Shown here: positions 16,375-24,848 of the stretch, piece after piece
Position numbering within the stretch: position 1 is the first letter of the stretch
Layout: each line of letters begins with the position of its first letter
Assembly (NCBI GenBank): GCA_002840535.1
Contig: PHBH01000051.1
Location: forward strand, 1-52,116
Length of the DNA: 52,116 bases
Direction: 5' to 3'
Origin: Deltaproteobacteria bacterium HGW-Deltaproteobacteria-15
GTDB taxonomy: Bacteria; Desulfobacterota; DSM-4660; Desulfatiglandales; HGW-15
The notes under the pieces: model-generated
The model's input: only the letters and a program-made list of their open reading frames with translations
What the model was told of the DNA's origin: nothing
Databases searched by the model: none
Translations under genes and position numbers: made by a program

Positions 16375-18357
16375 ATGGCTCTGAACCCCGATGATATCAG
16401 GATTCTATTGGTGGAAGACGCTGCGGTCATGCGGAAGATGGAGATAAAGATTCTCAACCAGCTCGGTTTCCGTGATGTGCTGGAGGCCGTAGATGGAAAT
16501 GACGCCATCGAGAAGCTTCATCTTCATAAAGACATCCGCCTTGTCCTCAGCGACTGGGCCATGCCGAACAAGGACGGGTATGAGCTGCTGAAATGGGTGA
16601 GAGAGCAGGAGGAATACCGTGCTCTTCCCATGATTATGGCAACAGGGCAGGGAGACATGGAATCCGTCTCCAGGGCTATCGAAGCCGGAGCGAACGGGGT
16701 GGTGGCAAAGCCTTTCACACCCGATGATCTCATGGCACAGATCGAAGAAGCCTTTGGAGTTGAGAAGGCCGAATCATCACATCCGGATGTTACACCCAGG
16801 AGAAACAGCGAGGGGAAAATCCGGATTCGGATCGGACATATCCAGATTACAGATCACCTTACACTCGGTATCGCGAATCACTTCATCCAAAAGGGAATCA
16901 AAGCTCCGGTCCATTTTGAGCTGGAGACGCTGTGCATGCCGGGTTGGAACCCCGTGCAGAAGGCCTTGGAACAGGGCGATGTGGACGGCGCCTTTATTCT
17001 CGCCCCTGCGGCGATGGATCTTTTCAACTTTGGAATTCCTATAAAGCTCGTGCTCTTTGCACATCGAAATGGAAGTATATTCGTTCGGAGCTCATCGACT
17101 CCCTACCGGCAGCCTTATCAGCAGTTTTTCAAACATAAAACCGTATTCATCCCTCACAAGATGTCCATCCACAACATGCTTGCCCATATGTATCTCACCC
17201 GCATGGGTCTGAGGCCGGGCCTTGCAGGAGCATCTGCCGTCAATGTCCTTTTCGATGTTGCGCCGCCTGTGAAAATGCCGGACTTCCTGGCAGAGAACCC
17301 GGAGGCCTGCGGCTTCATGGTTGCCGAGCCCATTGGAACGAGGGCGATCGCCGCCGGCATCGCCGAACGCCAGTTCCTGTCGAGCGAGGTATGGGAGAAC
17401 CACCCCTGCTGTGTAGTCGTCTTTCGGGATCAGACGATTGCCGGATATCCTGACGCGGTTCAGGAGTTCTGCAACCTGCTGGTGGAAGCGGGCCGATTCA
17501 TTGCGGAACACCCGGATCAGTCTGCCGAGATCGCGACCGCCTTTCTTGACCCCGATCAGAAGATGGGTCTAAAACCCGGGCTTCTGAAGCAGGTTCTGAC
17601 TGATCCCAAAGGCATCCGCACCGACGATCTCTATCCTGTGCTGGAGGATCTGGATGTGATCCAGCAATACATGACCAAAAAGATGAACATCGGCTCGATC
17701 ATCGATTTGGAATCTTTCGTCGATTCCCGATTTGCTCAAGAGGCCTGCAAAGGGGGACCCAAGAGAAAGGGGAGCGGTTCTCCCCTTGATCTCGAGGACG
17801 CCGGGGTCGAACTCCCGGCAAGGAGAGAGATAGAGAAATGGAAAGCGGGCGGCGCAGGGAACGGGATGTTCGATTCTGCAGAGCCCCAGAAGAATCTGGA
17901 GGGGAAGTATCTTACATTCGGTATCGCATCGGAGAGATACGGCATCAGCATTCTGGATGTGAGGGAGATCATCGGAATGATCCCAATCCGCCCCGTCCCT
18001 CATCTGCCCGAGTTCATGAAGGGCGTCGTCAATTTGAGGGGTAAGGTGATCCCGGTTCTTGACATGCGCATGAAGTTTGCGATGGAGCCGATCGATTATA
18101 CCGACAGGACATGCATTATCGTTGTGGAAATCTCCGGGGTGAAGGGCTCCACTTTCATGGGAATCGTGGTAGATCGGGTGCTGGAGGTGTCGGACATCAA
18201 GTCAGCGGATATCCAGGAGTGCCCCAACTTCGGATCGGAGGTAAATACGGAGTACATCCTCGGGATCGCGAAAAAGGCGGATGAAGTAACCATCCTGCTG
18301 GAAATCGACAGGATCCTTGAGGCGGACGAAAAGGCCCATCTGGCCAAGGCGGCGTAG
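16375..18357 (+). CDS. Response-regulator receiver / NMT1-type solute-binding / CheW fusion
   Basis: A 660-aa cytoplasmic three-part protein. Residues 1-130 are a complete CheY-like receiver: acidic pair E14-D15, phospho-acceptor D60 in LVLSDWAMP, T90 and K112-P113. Residues about 146-457 resemble the NitT/TauT (NMT1, NrtA/SsuA-like) solute-binding fold, starting IRIRIGHIQITDHLTLGIA. No signal peptide precedes this domain. Residues about 508-655 form a CheW scaffold (LTFGIASERYGISILDVREI, MKGVVNLRGKVIPVLD, GIVVDRVLEV). AAGGAGG lies ten bases before the ATG. The combination suggests a phosphorylation-controlled, ligand-sensing adaptor that plugs into chemoreceptor arrays. This is inference; each domain is clear on its own. 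No cheA or mcp gene is in the window. Confidence 0.85.
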   Translation: MALNPDDIRILLVEDAAVMRKMEIKILNQLGFRDVLEAVDGNDAIEKLHLHKDIRLVLSDWAMPNKDGYELLKWVREQEEYRALPMIMATGQGDMESVSRAIEAGANGVVAKPFTPDDLMAQIEEAFGVEKAESSHPDVTPRRNSEGKIRIRIGHIQITDHLTLGIANHFIQKGIKAPVHFELETLCMPGWNPVQKALEQGDVDGAFILAPAAMDLFNFGIPIKLVLFAHRNGSIFVRSSSTPYRQPYQQFFKHKTVFIPHKMSIHNMLAHMYLTRMGLRPGLAGASAVNVLFDVAPPVKMPDFLAENPEACGFMVAEPIGTRAIAAGIAERQFLSSEVWENHPCCVVVFRDQTIAGYPDAVQEFCNLLVEAGRFIAEHPDQSAEIATAFLDPDQKMGLKPGLLKQVLTDPKGIRTDDLYPVLEDLDVIQQYMTKKMNIGSIIDLESFVDSRFAQEACKGGPKRKGSGSPLDLEDAGVELPARREIEKWKAGGAGNGMFDSAEPQKNLEGKYLTFGIASERYGISILDVREIIGMIPIRPVPHLPEFMKGVVNLRGKVIPVLDMRMKFAMEPIDYTDRTCIIVVEISGVKGSTFMGIVVDRVLEVSDIKSADIQECPNFGSEVNTEYILGIAKKADEVTILLEIDRILEADEKAHLAKAA

Positions 18358-18597
18358 AATGCGCAAAGCGCAAAAACGCATAGCGCATGGCGAAGAACAC
18401 AGCGCATAGCGCATAGAGCATAGCGAAGAATCTTCTACATCTCACCACGGACAAAAAAACCGTTCACCCCGAGGTATCGAAGGGTGAACGGCTTTTTAAT
18501 GGCATCGTATTCTTCCTGATAATTACAACTGCCACCTCTTTTTATGCACTATGCACTATGCGCTATGCGCTTTTGCGCGCTATGCTCTATTCTCTGC
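18358..18597. repeat. GCATAGC-word palindromic repeat spanning two convergent gene ends
   Basis: The left arm (18358-18425) consists of GCGCATAGC-type words starting directly after the stop of the CheW fusion. The right arm (about 18543-18597) is the complementary GCTATGCGC set. A conventional hairpin terminator lies in the centre. The right arm overlaps the last 14 codons and stop of the RnfB fusion, so the repeat encodes that protein's C-terminus. Confidence 0.85.
18460..18497. terminator. Bidirectional intrinsic terminator
   Basis: A perfect 10-bp stem (CCGTTCACCC / GGGTGAACGG) with a 12-nt loop is followed by CTTTTT on the plus strand. It is preceded by ACAAAAAAA, which gives a U-run on the minus strand. 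It sits between the convergent CheW-fusion gene and the rnf operon and can serve both. Confidence 0.9.
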
Positions 18598-20609
18598 AGA
18601 CGGCTGTAACAGATCAGCCCGCACTGGAGGCAGCGGCCCGCCTCTTTGACAGCCTGCTCTTCCGAGAATCCCAGGGCGATTTCTGCGGAGGGATCTCCGA
18701 TGCGATCCTCCGGGGATAGCTCCGGCATCTCCTGCCTCGGTACTGTGGACACGGGCTCCAGTTTATCCAGCGTAAGAACCCGCGTGGCTCTCCGGATCAT
18801 CGTGGACGGCGCATTCATGTCCCGGCCGGTCAGGAAGCGGTGGACGGAGTTTGCCGCCCTCCTTCCTGCGCCGATCGCCTCCACGACAGCCTTGTAGTCG
18901 CTTCCTGCCTCTCCGGGCCGGAAAATCCCGATGTCTTCCATTGCAAAGGGTCCCGGATAGGGAGCCACCGTTTCCCACCCCTCTTTTTCCTGCTCTTCCA
19001 TTCGGGGGACGTATATCAGCTCGGGAAATCTCCCGGCGCCGATCATGAGGGTATCCACATCCAGGATCTCTTCCCCTTGCCTGTCCGCCCGGCTGCTCCT
19101 GATCGATACCTGGGTCAAATCGCCGCCCCTGCCCAGCATTTTGGTCAGAGCGCTCTCAAAGAAGAACACGACGCCTTCTTTTTCAGCGCTCATGATCTCC
19201 TCATCCGAATAGCCGCTCCGCTCCTTGGACTTTCTAAGAACCAGATACACCTTCTGCGATCCGGTCTGAAGACTCAACCCGGCCGCATCCAGGGCTGCCT
19301 TCCCTCCACCGAGGATCATGACGTTCTTGCCTGGCGCCTGTTTGGCCCCCTCCCGGTGTTTCAACAGGAAATCCACCAGTAGCTGTACGCCTGGGAGGAT
19401 CTTCGAATCGCCGTCCTTTTCAGACATGCGGGTATCCCATCCTCCGGTCGCGACAAAGACGGCGGAGTTTCCCTCCTTGAGAAGAGACTCGATGGTGAAA
19501 TCCTTTCCGAGTTTCTGGTTCAGATTGGCCTTGACGCCGGCGTCCAGGATGCCGTTGATTTCCCATTCCAGCGCTTTTCTGGGGAGCCGGTTTTCAGGAA
19601 GACCGGTGTGGAGAAGTCCCCCGAGTCTTTCGGTCCCCTCATACACCGTACTTTCGTGGCCCAGACGATTCAAATAATACGCGGCAGTCAGACCTTCCGC
19701 ACCGCCCCCGATCACTGCAACCCTCTTTCCTGTTTCCGGCCCTCTCGGGACATGAATTCGTTGACCGGAATTCATCTCGTAATCGGCCACAAAACGTTTG
19801 AGAGGATTGATTGCCACGGCGTTATCCACCAGGTTGCGGCGGCAGTCGAACTCGCAGGGATGAACACAGATCCGCCCGCAGACAAGGGGGAAGGGATTGG
19901 TCTCCTTGATGATCCGCACCGCCTCGCCGAATTTCTTTTCCCTGATCGCAAGGATGTACGCGGGGATATCGATCCCCGCCGGGCAGGCCCGTTGGCAGGG
20001 CGCCGTACACTCATCCGTGGTGTACTCGGCCTGTATGCGCCTGGTGTTGGAGGTCAGCGTGATGATTCCCTTGGGACAGACCCGCTCGCAGGTTCCGCAC
20101 CCGGTGCAGCGCTCCACATTGACCACAGGCAGATGATCAGGCCCCATGCTGAGGGCGTTGAATGGACATGCCCTGACGCATGTCCCCAGACCGAGACACC
20201 CGATGGGGCAGACTTTGGATCCTCCGCCAAGCAGGGCGGCTGCACGGCAATCCATTACCCCGTCATAGATATACTTCAGATCCGCATCCTGGGTGCCGTA
20301 AGTGCAGCCAGGCCTTGCAATATCCGGTTCCCGCGCTTCGAGCTTTACGCCCATGATCGCCGCAATCTCTGCCGCGATATCGGGCCCCCCAGCCACACAG
20401 GAAGAGGGGGATGCCTTTCCCTTCACTATGGCCTCTGCATTGGCGCCGCACCCCGGCTTCCCGCACCCCCCGCAGTTCGCGCCGGGCAGTGCACCCGTTA
20501 CCGCTTCCACCTTTGGGTCCACATAGACATAGAATATCTTGGAAGCCAGCGCCAGACCGGCGCCGCACAGAATCCCCAACCCCCCCATGATCAGCAAACC
20601 GGAAATCAT
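18549..20609 (-). CDS. rnfB: RnfB fused to a GltD-like FAD/NAD(P)H oxidoreductase
   Basis: A 686-aa protein. Residues 1-28 form the membrane anchor of RnfB. C46, C49, C54 and C71 form the RnfB [4Fe-4S] site (ANCGGCGKPGCGANA). Residues about 134-182 carry a two-cluster ferredoxin domain. From about residue 200 it continues as a complete glutamate-synthase-small-subunit-like module: the Cys-rich CTAPCQRACPAGIDIP region, an FAD site (KRVAVIGGGAEGLTAA, from 294) and a NAD(P)H site (VMILGGGKAALDAAG, from 429). RnfB normally passes ferredoxin electrons into Rnf. The fusion suggests an extra NAD(P)H-linked entry or exit point. GGAGGA precedes the ATG. It is the last gene of the operon, 193 bp after rnfA. 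The final 14 residues are repeat-encoded. Confidence 0.92.
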   Translation of the reverse strand: MISGLLIMGGLGILCGAGLALASKIFYVYVDPKVEAVTGALPGANCGGCGKPGCGANAEAIVKGKASPSSCVAGGPDIAAEIAAIMGVKLEAREPDIARPGCTYGTQDADLKYIYDGVMDCRAAALLGGGSKVCPIGCLGLGTCVRACPFNALSMGPDHLPVVNVERCTGCGTCERVCPKGIITLTSNTRRIQAEYTTDECTAPCQRACPAGIDIPAYILAIREKKFGEAVRIIKETNPFPLVCGRICVHPCEFDCRRNLVDNAVAINPLKRFVADYEMNSGQRIHVPRGPETGKRVAVIGGGAEGLTAAYYLNRLGHESTVYEGTERLGGLLHTGLPENRLPRKALEWEINGILDAGVKANLNQKLGKDFTIESLLKEGNSAVFVATGGWDTRMSEKDGDSKILPGVQLLVDFLLKHREGAKQAPGKNVMILGGGKAALDAAGLSLQTGSQKVYLVLRKSKERSGYSDEEIMSAEKEGVVFFFESALTKMLGRGGDLTQVSIRSSRADRQGEEILDVDTLMIGAGRFPELIYVPRMEEQEKEGWETVAPYPGPFAMEDIGIFRPGEAGSDYKAVVEAIGAGRRAANSVHRFLTGRDMNAPSTMIRRATRVLTLDKLEPVSTVPRQEMPELSPEDRIGDPSAEIALGFSEEQAVKEAGRCLQCGLICYSRLQRIEHSAQKRIAHSA

Positions 20610-20802
20610 GTTTTCCTCCGGAAAGAAGTTTCTCTGGTTTTTCGGTTTTCCAGTGAACCAAAGAGACTCAAAAAACTCAATAAATCAACAACCTCAATTC
20701 AGTATAAGCCGAACGGCCCGAACTTCAATTCACAAAATCGCAACGTAAATTCTGTCTTGTCCCACACAGAGTTTGACTGGAATGCATCTTTGGGACCCGA
20801 CA

Positions 20803-21378
20803 CTAAGCCATGCCTTTGAACCCGAAGAATGCCAGGGAGAACATGCCTGCCGTGACCAGCCCGATGGCCGTGTCCTGCAATGGTTTCGGCACCCTGGCGA
20901 GGAGAATTCGCTCGCGAATCCCGGCAAAGAGGATCAGGGCAAGTCCGAAGCCGGCCGCATAGCTGAAGGAGGCCACGAGGGCCTGGATGAAGCCATACTC
21001 CTCCTTGATATTGATGAAGCATGCGCCCAGGACGGCGCAGTTGGTGGTGATGAGGGGCAGGAAAATGCCGAGGCCCGCATAGAGCGCAGGAATGGACTTC
21101 TTCAGGAACATTTCCACAAATTGCACGAGCGTGGCGATGACCAGGATGAAGGCCATGGTTCTCAGATACTCCAGCTCGAAGGGTTTCAGGAGAATCGCCT
21201 CCGTGACCCATGTGATCGCCCCGGCAAGAACCAGGACGAAAACGACCGCCATGGCCATGCCCACCGCCGTATCCATGCTCTTGGACGTCCCCAGGAAGGG
21301 GCAGTTCCCCAGATACTGCATCAAGAGGATGTTGTTGACGAAAATCGCGCTGATCATCAAAAGGATATAGTCGCTCAT
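20803..21378 (-). CDS. rnfA: Rnf electron transport complex subunit A
   Basis: A 191-aa membrane subunit of the ion-pumping ferredoxin:NAD oxidoreductase (Rnf), six hydrophobic segments. The sequence follows the family closely: VNNILLMQYLGNCPFLGTSK, ALYAGLGIFLPLITTNCAVL and LFAGIRERILLARVP. The two conserved cysteines in GNCPF and TTNCAVLG lie where the intramembrane [2Fe-2S] cluster shared with RnfE is coordinated. The frame is open 24 codons upstream, but family length and the GAGGAC site favour 21378, or the adjacent ATG at 21381. It follows rnfE by 23 bp. Confidence 0.96.
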   Translation of the reverse strand: MSDYILLMISAIFVNNILLMQYLGNCPFLGTSKSMDTAVGMAMAVVFVLVLAGAITWVTEAILLKPFELEYLRTMAFILVIATLVQFVEMFLKKSIPALYAGLGIFLPLITTNCAVLGACFINIKEEYGFIQALVASFSYAAGFGLALILFAGIRERILLARVPKPLQDTAIGLVTAGMFSLAFFGFKGMA

Positions 21379-21401
21379 CATGTCCTCATGTCCTCCGGAG
21401 C

Positions 21402-21995
21402 CTATTTCTTTCCAACCATATTCATAAGCGCAAGCATGAGCCCAAGACACACGAATGCGCCGGGGGCCGTGACCAGGAAAGCAAAGGGTTCGAAAGAAGA
21501 TCCGAACACGGGAATATTATAGAAAGTTCCGTTCCCGAAGACCTCCCGGATTGCAGCCAGGATGGTCAATGAAATGGTGTACCCGATGCCCATTCCCAAA
21601 CCGTCCAGCAAGGACCTGCCTACCCCGTTTTTCGCGGCAAAGGCCTCTGCGCGCCCCAGGAGGATGCAGTTGACCACGATGAGGGGGATGAAGATGCCCA
21701 TTTGCAGAAAGAGCGGGTAGGTGTAAGCCTGCATGAGAAGCTCGACCACGATGACGAAGGTCGCAATGACGATGATGTAGCAGGTGATCCTCACATCCCT
21801 CGGTATGATATTCCGGAGCAGGGAAATGAGCACGTTCGAACAGACCAGCACGAAGGTGACCGCTATTCCCATCCCAAGGCCGCTGTCCACGCCTTTGCTC
21901 ATCGCCAGGGTCGGGCACAGGCCAAGGACCAGGCGATAGGGCGGGACTTCCGCCCACAGACCTTTGGTGAATTCCTGAACGACAGTTTTTGCCAT
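21402..21995 (-). CDS. rnfE: Rnf electron transport complex subunit E
   Basis: A 197-aa six-helix membrane subunit paralogous to RnfA and forming the antiparallel pair with it. Diagnostic stretches are LVLGLCPTLAMSKGVDSGLG near residue 23 and QMGIFIPLIVVNCILLGRAEAFA. The cysteines in GLCPT and VVNCIL are retained as ligands of the shared [2Fe-2S] centre. AGGAGATAGGAT precedes the ATG, and the gene starts 10 bp after rnfG. The length and order (rnfG-rnfE-rnfA) are standard. Confidence 0.96.
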   Translation of the reverse strand: MAKTVVQEFTKGLWAEVPPYRLVLGLCPTLAMSKGVDSGLGMGIAVTFVLVCSNVLISLLRNIIPRDVRITCYIIVIATFVIVVELLMQAYTYPLFLQMGIFIPLIVVNCILLGRAEAFAAKNGVGRSLLDGLGMGIGYTISLTILAAIREVFGNGTFYNIPVFGSSFEPFAFLVTAPGAFVCLGLMLALMNMVGKK

Positions 21996-22005
21996 ATCCT
22001 ATCTC

Positions 22006-22599
22006 CTAGGCTTTAATCGATTTTGCCTTTTCAACGATCGTATTCTTGAGTCGCAAATACACTTCCATAGCGTTCATGACCCCACCGGCGACTCCTTTTG
22101 ATGTGACGGTTGCACCGCTGATGGCGTCGATTTTTCCCCCGTCCGATTTCAACTTGACGGGCTCCTTTGCGGAGGTGCCTTTGAACTGTTTGGTGAATGT
22201 GGGATCCGACTTGGCCCTTGCGCCCAGACCCGGCGTCTCGCTGTGGGTGGTCACCGCAACCCCTGCGATCTGATCCGTTTCGATATCCACGGCCACAATG
22301 AGGCCGATGTTGCCGCCATACCCCCTGCCGAAGGCCTCCATGGCCACCACTTTGACTTTTCCGTCAAAAACGGCGGGAAAGAAGCTCAGTTCCTGCTTTC
22401 CATCCTTGATCTTGAATCGAGCGGCCAGAGGGTCGTTTGAAGCGCCCGTAAGGATCTCCTGGATGGCCGGTCCTTTCACGAACTTGATCTGCTGGGCCTC
22501 GATTTTCTCCTGAGTGGCGCCTCGAAGCGTGGCGAGCAGCCCGCCGGAAGCGCCGCTGAAAATGACCACCGCTATGAAAAGCTTCAACATCTTACGCAT
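22006..22599 (-). CDS. rnfG: Rnf electron transport complex subunit G
   Basis: A 197-aa subunit with one N-terminal membrane helix (residues about 5-25) and a periplasmic FMN-binding domain. The flavinylation motif DAISGATVT is intact; FMN would be attached through a phosphodiester bond to T166. HSETPGLGARAKSDPTF is the other family hallmark. The start at 22599 is chosen for its GGAGGAAACTGGAAC leader and family length. It overlaps rnfD by 8 bp. An ApbE-type flavin transferase is required and is not in this window. Confidence 0.96.
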   Translation of the reverse strand: MRKMLKLFIAVVIFSGASGGLLATLRGATQEKIEAQQIKFVKGPAIQEILTGASNDPLAARFKIKDGKQELSFFPAVFDGKVKVVAMEAFGRGYGGNIGLIVAVDIETDQIAGVAVTTHSETPGLGARAKSDPTFTKQFKGTSAKEPVKLKSDGGKIDAISGATVTSKGVAGGVMNAMEVYLRLKNTIVEKAKSIKA

Positions 22600-23560
22600 G
22601 TTCCAGTTTCCTCCCCAAGGCCTTCGGCCTGATTTTGTCGATGAGCGGACTGGCAAGATTCATCATGAGGACCGCGAAGATCACGCCGTCCACATAAAAG
22701 CCCACATTTCTGATCATGACCGTGAGAAAGCCTGCGCCTATTCCGTAGAACAACATGGGAACGAGGTTCACCGGGGAGGTGGAATCCTCGGTGATGAGAA
22801 AGAAGGCCCCGATCAGGGTATAGCCTGTCAGGACATGAAAAAGGGCCGGAGCGTACTTGGCCGGGTTCGCGGCATGAAAAAGAAATGCCGTGACAAAGAC
22901 ACCCGCCAGGAAACTCAAGGCAAGCTCCCACCGGATGGAGCCGCGCAGGATCAGGTAGAGCCCGCCCACGATGAGACCAAGGCCGAAGGTTGTCCCGATA
23001 CCGCCGGCCTGCTGCCCCATCATCAACCCGGCAAGGGTGTAATTCTCTGCCGCGGAAGGACCGAAGTATTTGATCGCTGTCAGAGGGAACATGGCCGGGA
23101 AACCAAAATCATAGCTTGTCAGGGCCGCATTGAAGTCAAGCAGCCTGGACCACGAGAGCATGAGCGCGGCGATTGCCACAACCGGAGGATTCATCGGATT
23201 GCATCCTATCCCCCCATAGATCTGTTTCCCCACCAGCACGGCCAGCAGCGTGCCCAGCGCGACGAACCACCAGGGGGCCGTTGCAGGGAGCAGCATGCCG
23301 ATCAGCAGTCCGATGACCGCAGCATCGCCGTCGCCGATGGTTATCGGCTTCTTCATGGCACGGTTCATGAGGAATTCCCAGAGCATTGCAGTGGATATGC
23401 TGAGCGCAACGACTCTCAGGGCCGGAACGCCGTACTGGGAGATTCCGAAGATCACCGCAGGAAGCCCTGCAATCATGATGTCATAACTCTTTGAAGTGAT
23501 ACTGCTCCCGATGTGCAGGTAAGGGGCATGGGAGCCTACCAGTAACTTTCCGTTAGCCAT
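22592..23560 (-). CDS. rnfD: Rnf electron transport complex subunit D
   Basis: A 322-aa integral membrane subunit with about nine helices, homologous to NqrB. Recognisable features are VGSHAPYLHIGSSITSKSY at the N-terminus, GGIGCNPMNPPVVAIAALML, and FLITEDSTSPVNLVPMLFYG near the C-terminus. The usual covalent-FMN motif SGATPL aligns with PAMFPL at residues 155-160, so the modified threonine appears to be phenylalanine (F158). The start at 23560 has GGAGGTCGCAA upstream; 29 further open codons upstream overlap rnfC and are not family-like. It overlaps rnfC by 8 bp and rnfG by 8 bp, which suggests tight coupling. Confidence 0.95.
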   Translation of the reverse strand: MANGKLLVGSHAPYLHIGSSITSKSYDIMIAGLPAVIFGISQYGVPALRVVALSISTAMLWEFLMNRAMKKPITIGDGDAAVIGLLIGMLLPATAPWWFVALGTLLAVLVGKQIYGGIGCNPMNPPVVAIAALMLSWSRLLDFNAALTSYDFGFPAMFPLTAIKYFGPSAAENYTLAGLMMGQQAGGIGTTFGLGLIVGGLYLILRGSIRWELALSFLAGVFVTAFLFHAANPAKYAPALFHVLTGYTLIGAFFLITEDSTSPVNLVPMLFYGIGAGFLTVMIRNVGFYVDGVIFAVLMMNLASPLIDKIRPKALGRKLEHA

Positions 23561-24809
23561 TTGCGACCTCCGCGGCCTTTTTCCGTTCGCATTCATGTTT
23601 CCCCAGCATAATGTATTGAAACAAAGGAATTCGAGCCGTGCAGACATAGCCGCACAACCCGCACTCGATGCAGTTCATGAGATCATAGAGATCAGCCGCC
23701 TCCTGGTACAACCCGTTCTCCAGGAAACGGATCAACATGTTTACCTGGACCCTGGAAGGGCAAGCTCTCACACATTCGCCGCAGTTGATGCAATGGGTAT
23801 CCGACCATTGCTGGATCTGATCCTTTCCCTGCACGAGGATTCCGTCCGTATCCGCCAGGACGGGCGTCTCTTCCCAGTAGATGGCTTCTCCGGACATCGG
23901 TCCTCCCGAAATCAGACGATCGCCATGCCCGGTGCGAATACCCAAGGCTTCCAGCACGTCCTTGACCGGGGTCCCGACTCTTGCCCGCACATGAAAAGGG
24001 CTGTGGTCTTTTCCAATGACGGTGAAGACCTTGTCCACCGGGAATTCCCCTGACCCGAAAAGAGCGTTCAATCCGATCACCGCTTCCAGGCTCAGGAATG
24101 CGACGCCATCCTCACCCAAGCCCTTCTTCTTGCGCACAATCTCCCTTGCCAGGATGCTGGGGTGCGCGTTCGGGAAGACGGGTTTGACGACCTTCACCTC
24201 TGCGCCGGTCTTTTCCGCGACCGAAGCGAGCTCGGCAGGAACCGCGATAACGATGCGGGCCGATCCGGCCATCCGCCTGAGGTGTTCGATGCCTCCCCTC
24301 ACCTCATCCGTCCTCCGGTGCAGGAGATACTGGCTCGTCGAGATCAGGATGTCCTTGTCCAGAACGGGAATGACGACGGTATGCACGGCAGGATCTGCCT
24401 TCAGGATCCGAGATATATCGGGCTTGCCAGGAAGAGCGCTCAGATAGGGACCGAGAGTCTCGAGGTTTCCTTCCTTGCAGATCTTCGCGAATTCCTCGTC
24501 CCAGACGTCGGGGGATTCGACCTTTACGGATATGGCCGTAAACGATCGCCCATAGGTCCCCTTGTAGGGCGAAATCTCAGTGACTGTCCCGGTTACGGGG
24601 CTCACAAGAATATCCTCACCGGAGCCGAGCTTCTGACCGGTTCTCACCTTATCGCCGGCCTTGAGCGCAAGAGCTGCCGAGCCCCTGTACAACAGCACCG
24701 CCTTTTCCGGCAAAGGGATCTCCCTGATGTCCTTTGCCTCGGTCCTGGAGAGAACCGGGTAGTGCAGCTTGGGGGTGGCTCCCAGATTAAAAAATGATCT
24801 TCTCAACAT
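23553..24809 (-). CDS. rnfC: Rnf electron transport complex subunit C
   Basis: A 418-aa peripheral cytoplasmic subunit thought to carry the NADH/FMN site and two [4Fe-4S] clusters. The N-terminal barrel-sandwich region contains LVSPVTGTVTEISPYKGTYG. The middle has the NuoF-like nucleotide domain and an SLBB segment. The cluster motifs CINCGECVRACPSRV and CIECGLCGYVCTARIP are near the C-terminus. It lacks the long alanine-rich C-terminal extension of enterobacterial RnfC. GGAGG precedes the ATG by about nine bases. It follows the cytochrome gene by 39 bp. Confidence 0.96.
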   Translation of the reverse strand: MLRRSFFNLGATPKLHYPVLSRTEAKDIREIPLPEKAVLLYRGSAALALKAGDKVRTGQKLGSGEDILVSPVTGTVTEISPYKGTYGRSFTAISVKVESPDVWDEEFAKICKEGNLETLGPYLSALPGKPDISRILKADPAVHTVVIPVLDKDILISTSQYLLHRRTDEVRGGIEHLRRMAGSARIVIAVPAELASVAEKTGAEVKVVKPVFPNAHPSILAREIVRKKKGLGEDGVAFLSLEAVIGLNALFGSGEFPVDKVFTVIGKDHSPFHVRARVGTPVKDVLEALGIRTGHGDRLISGGPMSGEAIYWEETPVLADTDGILVQGKDQIQQWSDTHCINCGECVRACPSRVQVNMLIRFLENGLYQEAADLYDLMNCIECGLCGYVCTARIPLFQYIMLGKHECERKKAAEVANG

Positions 24810-24848
24810 AAATTGGATCCTCCAGATCAGAGAAACGCAAAATGACGT

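Noticed and set aside
19608..20819. A 403-codon open frame on the plus strand
   Set aside because: It is antisense to rnfB and has no domain or ribosome-binding site; the composition matches a shadow frame.
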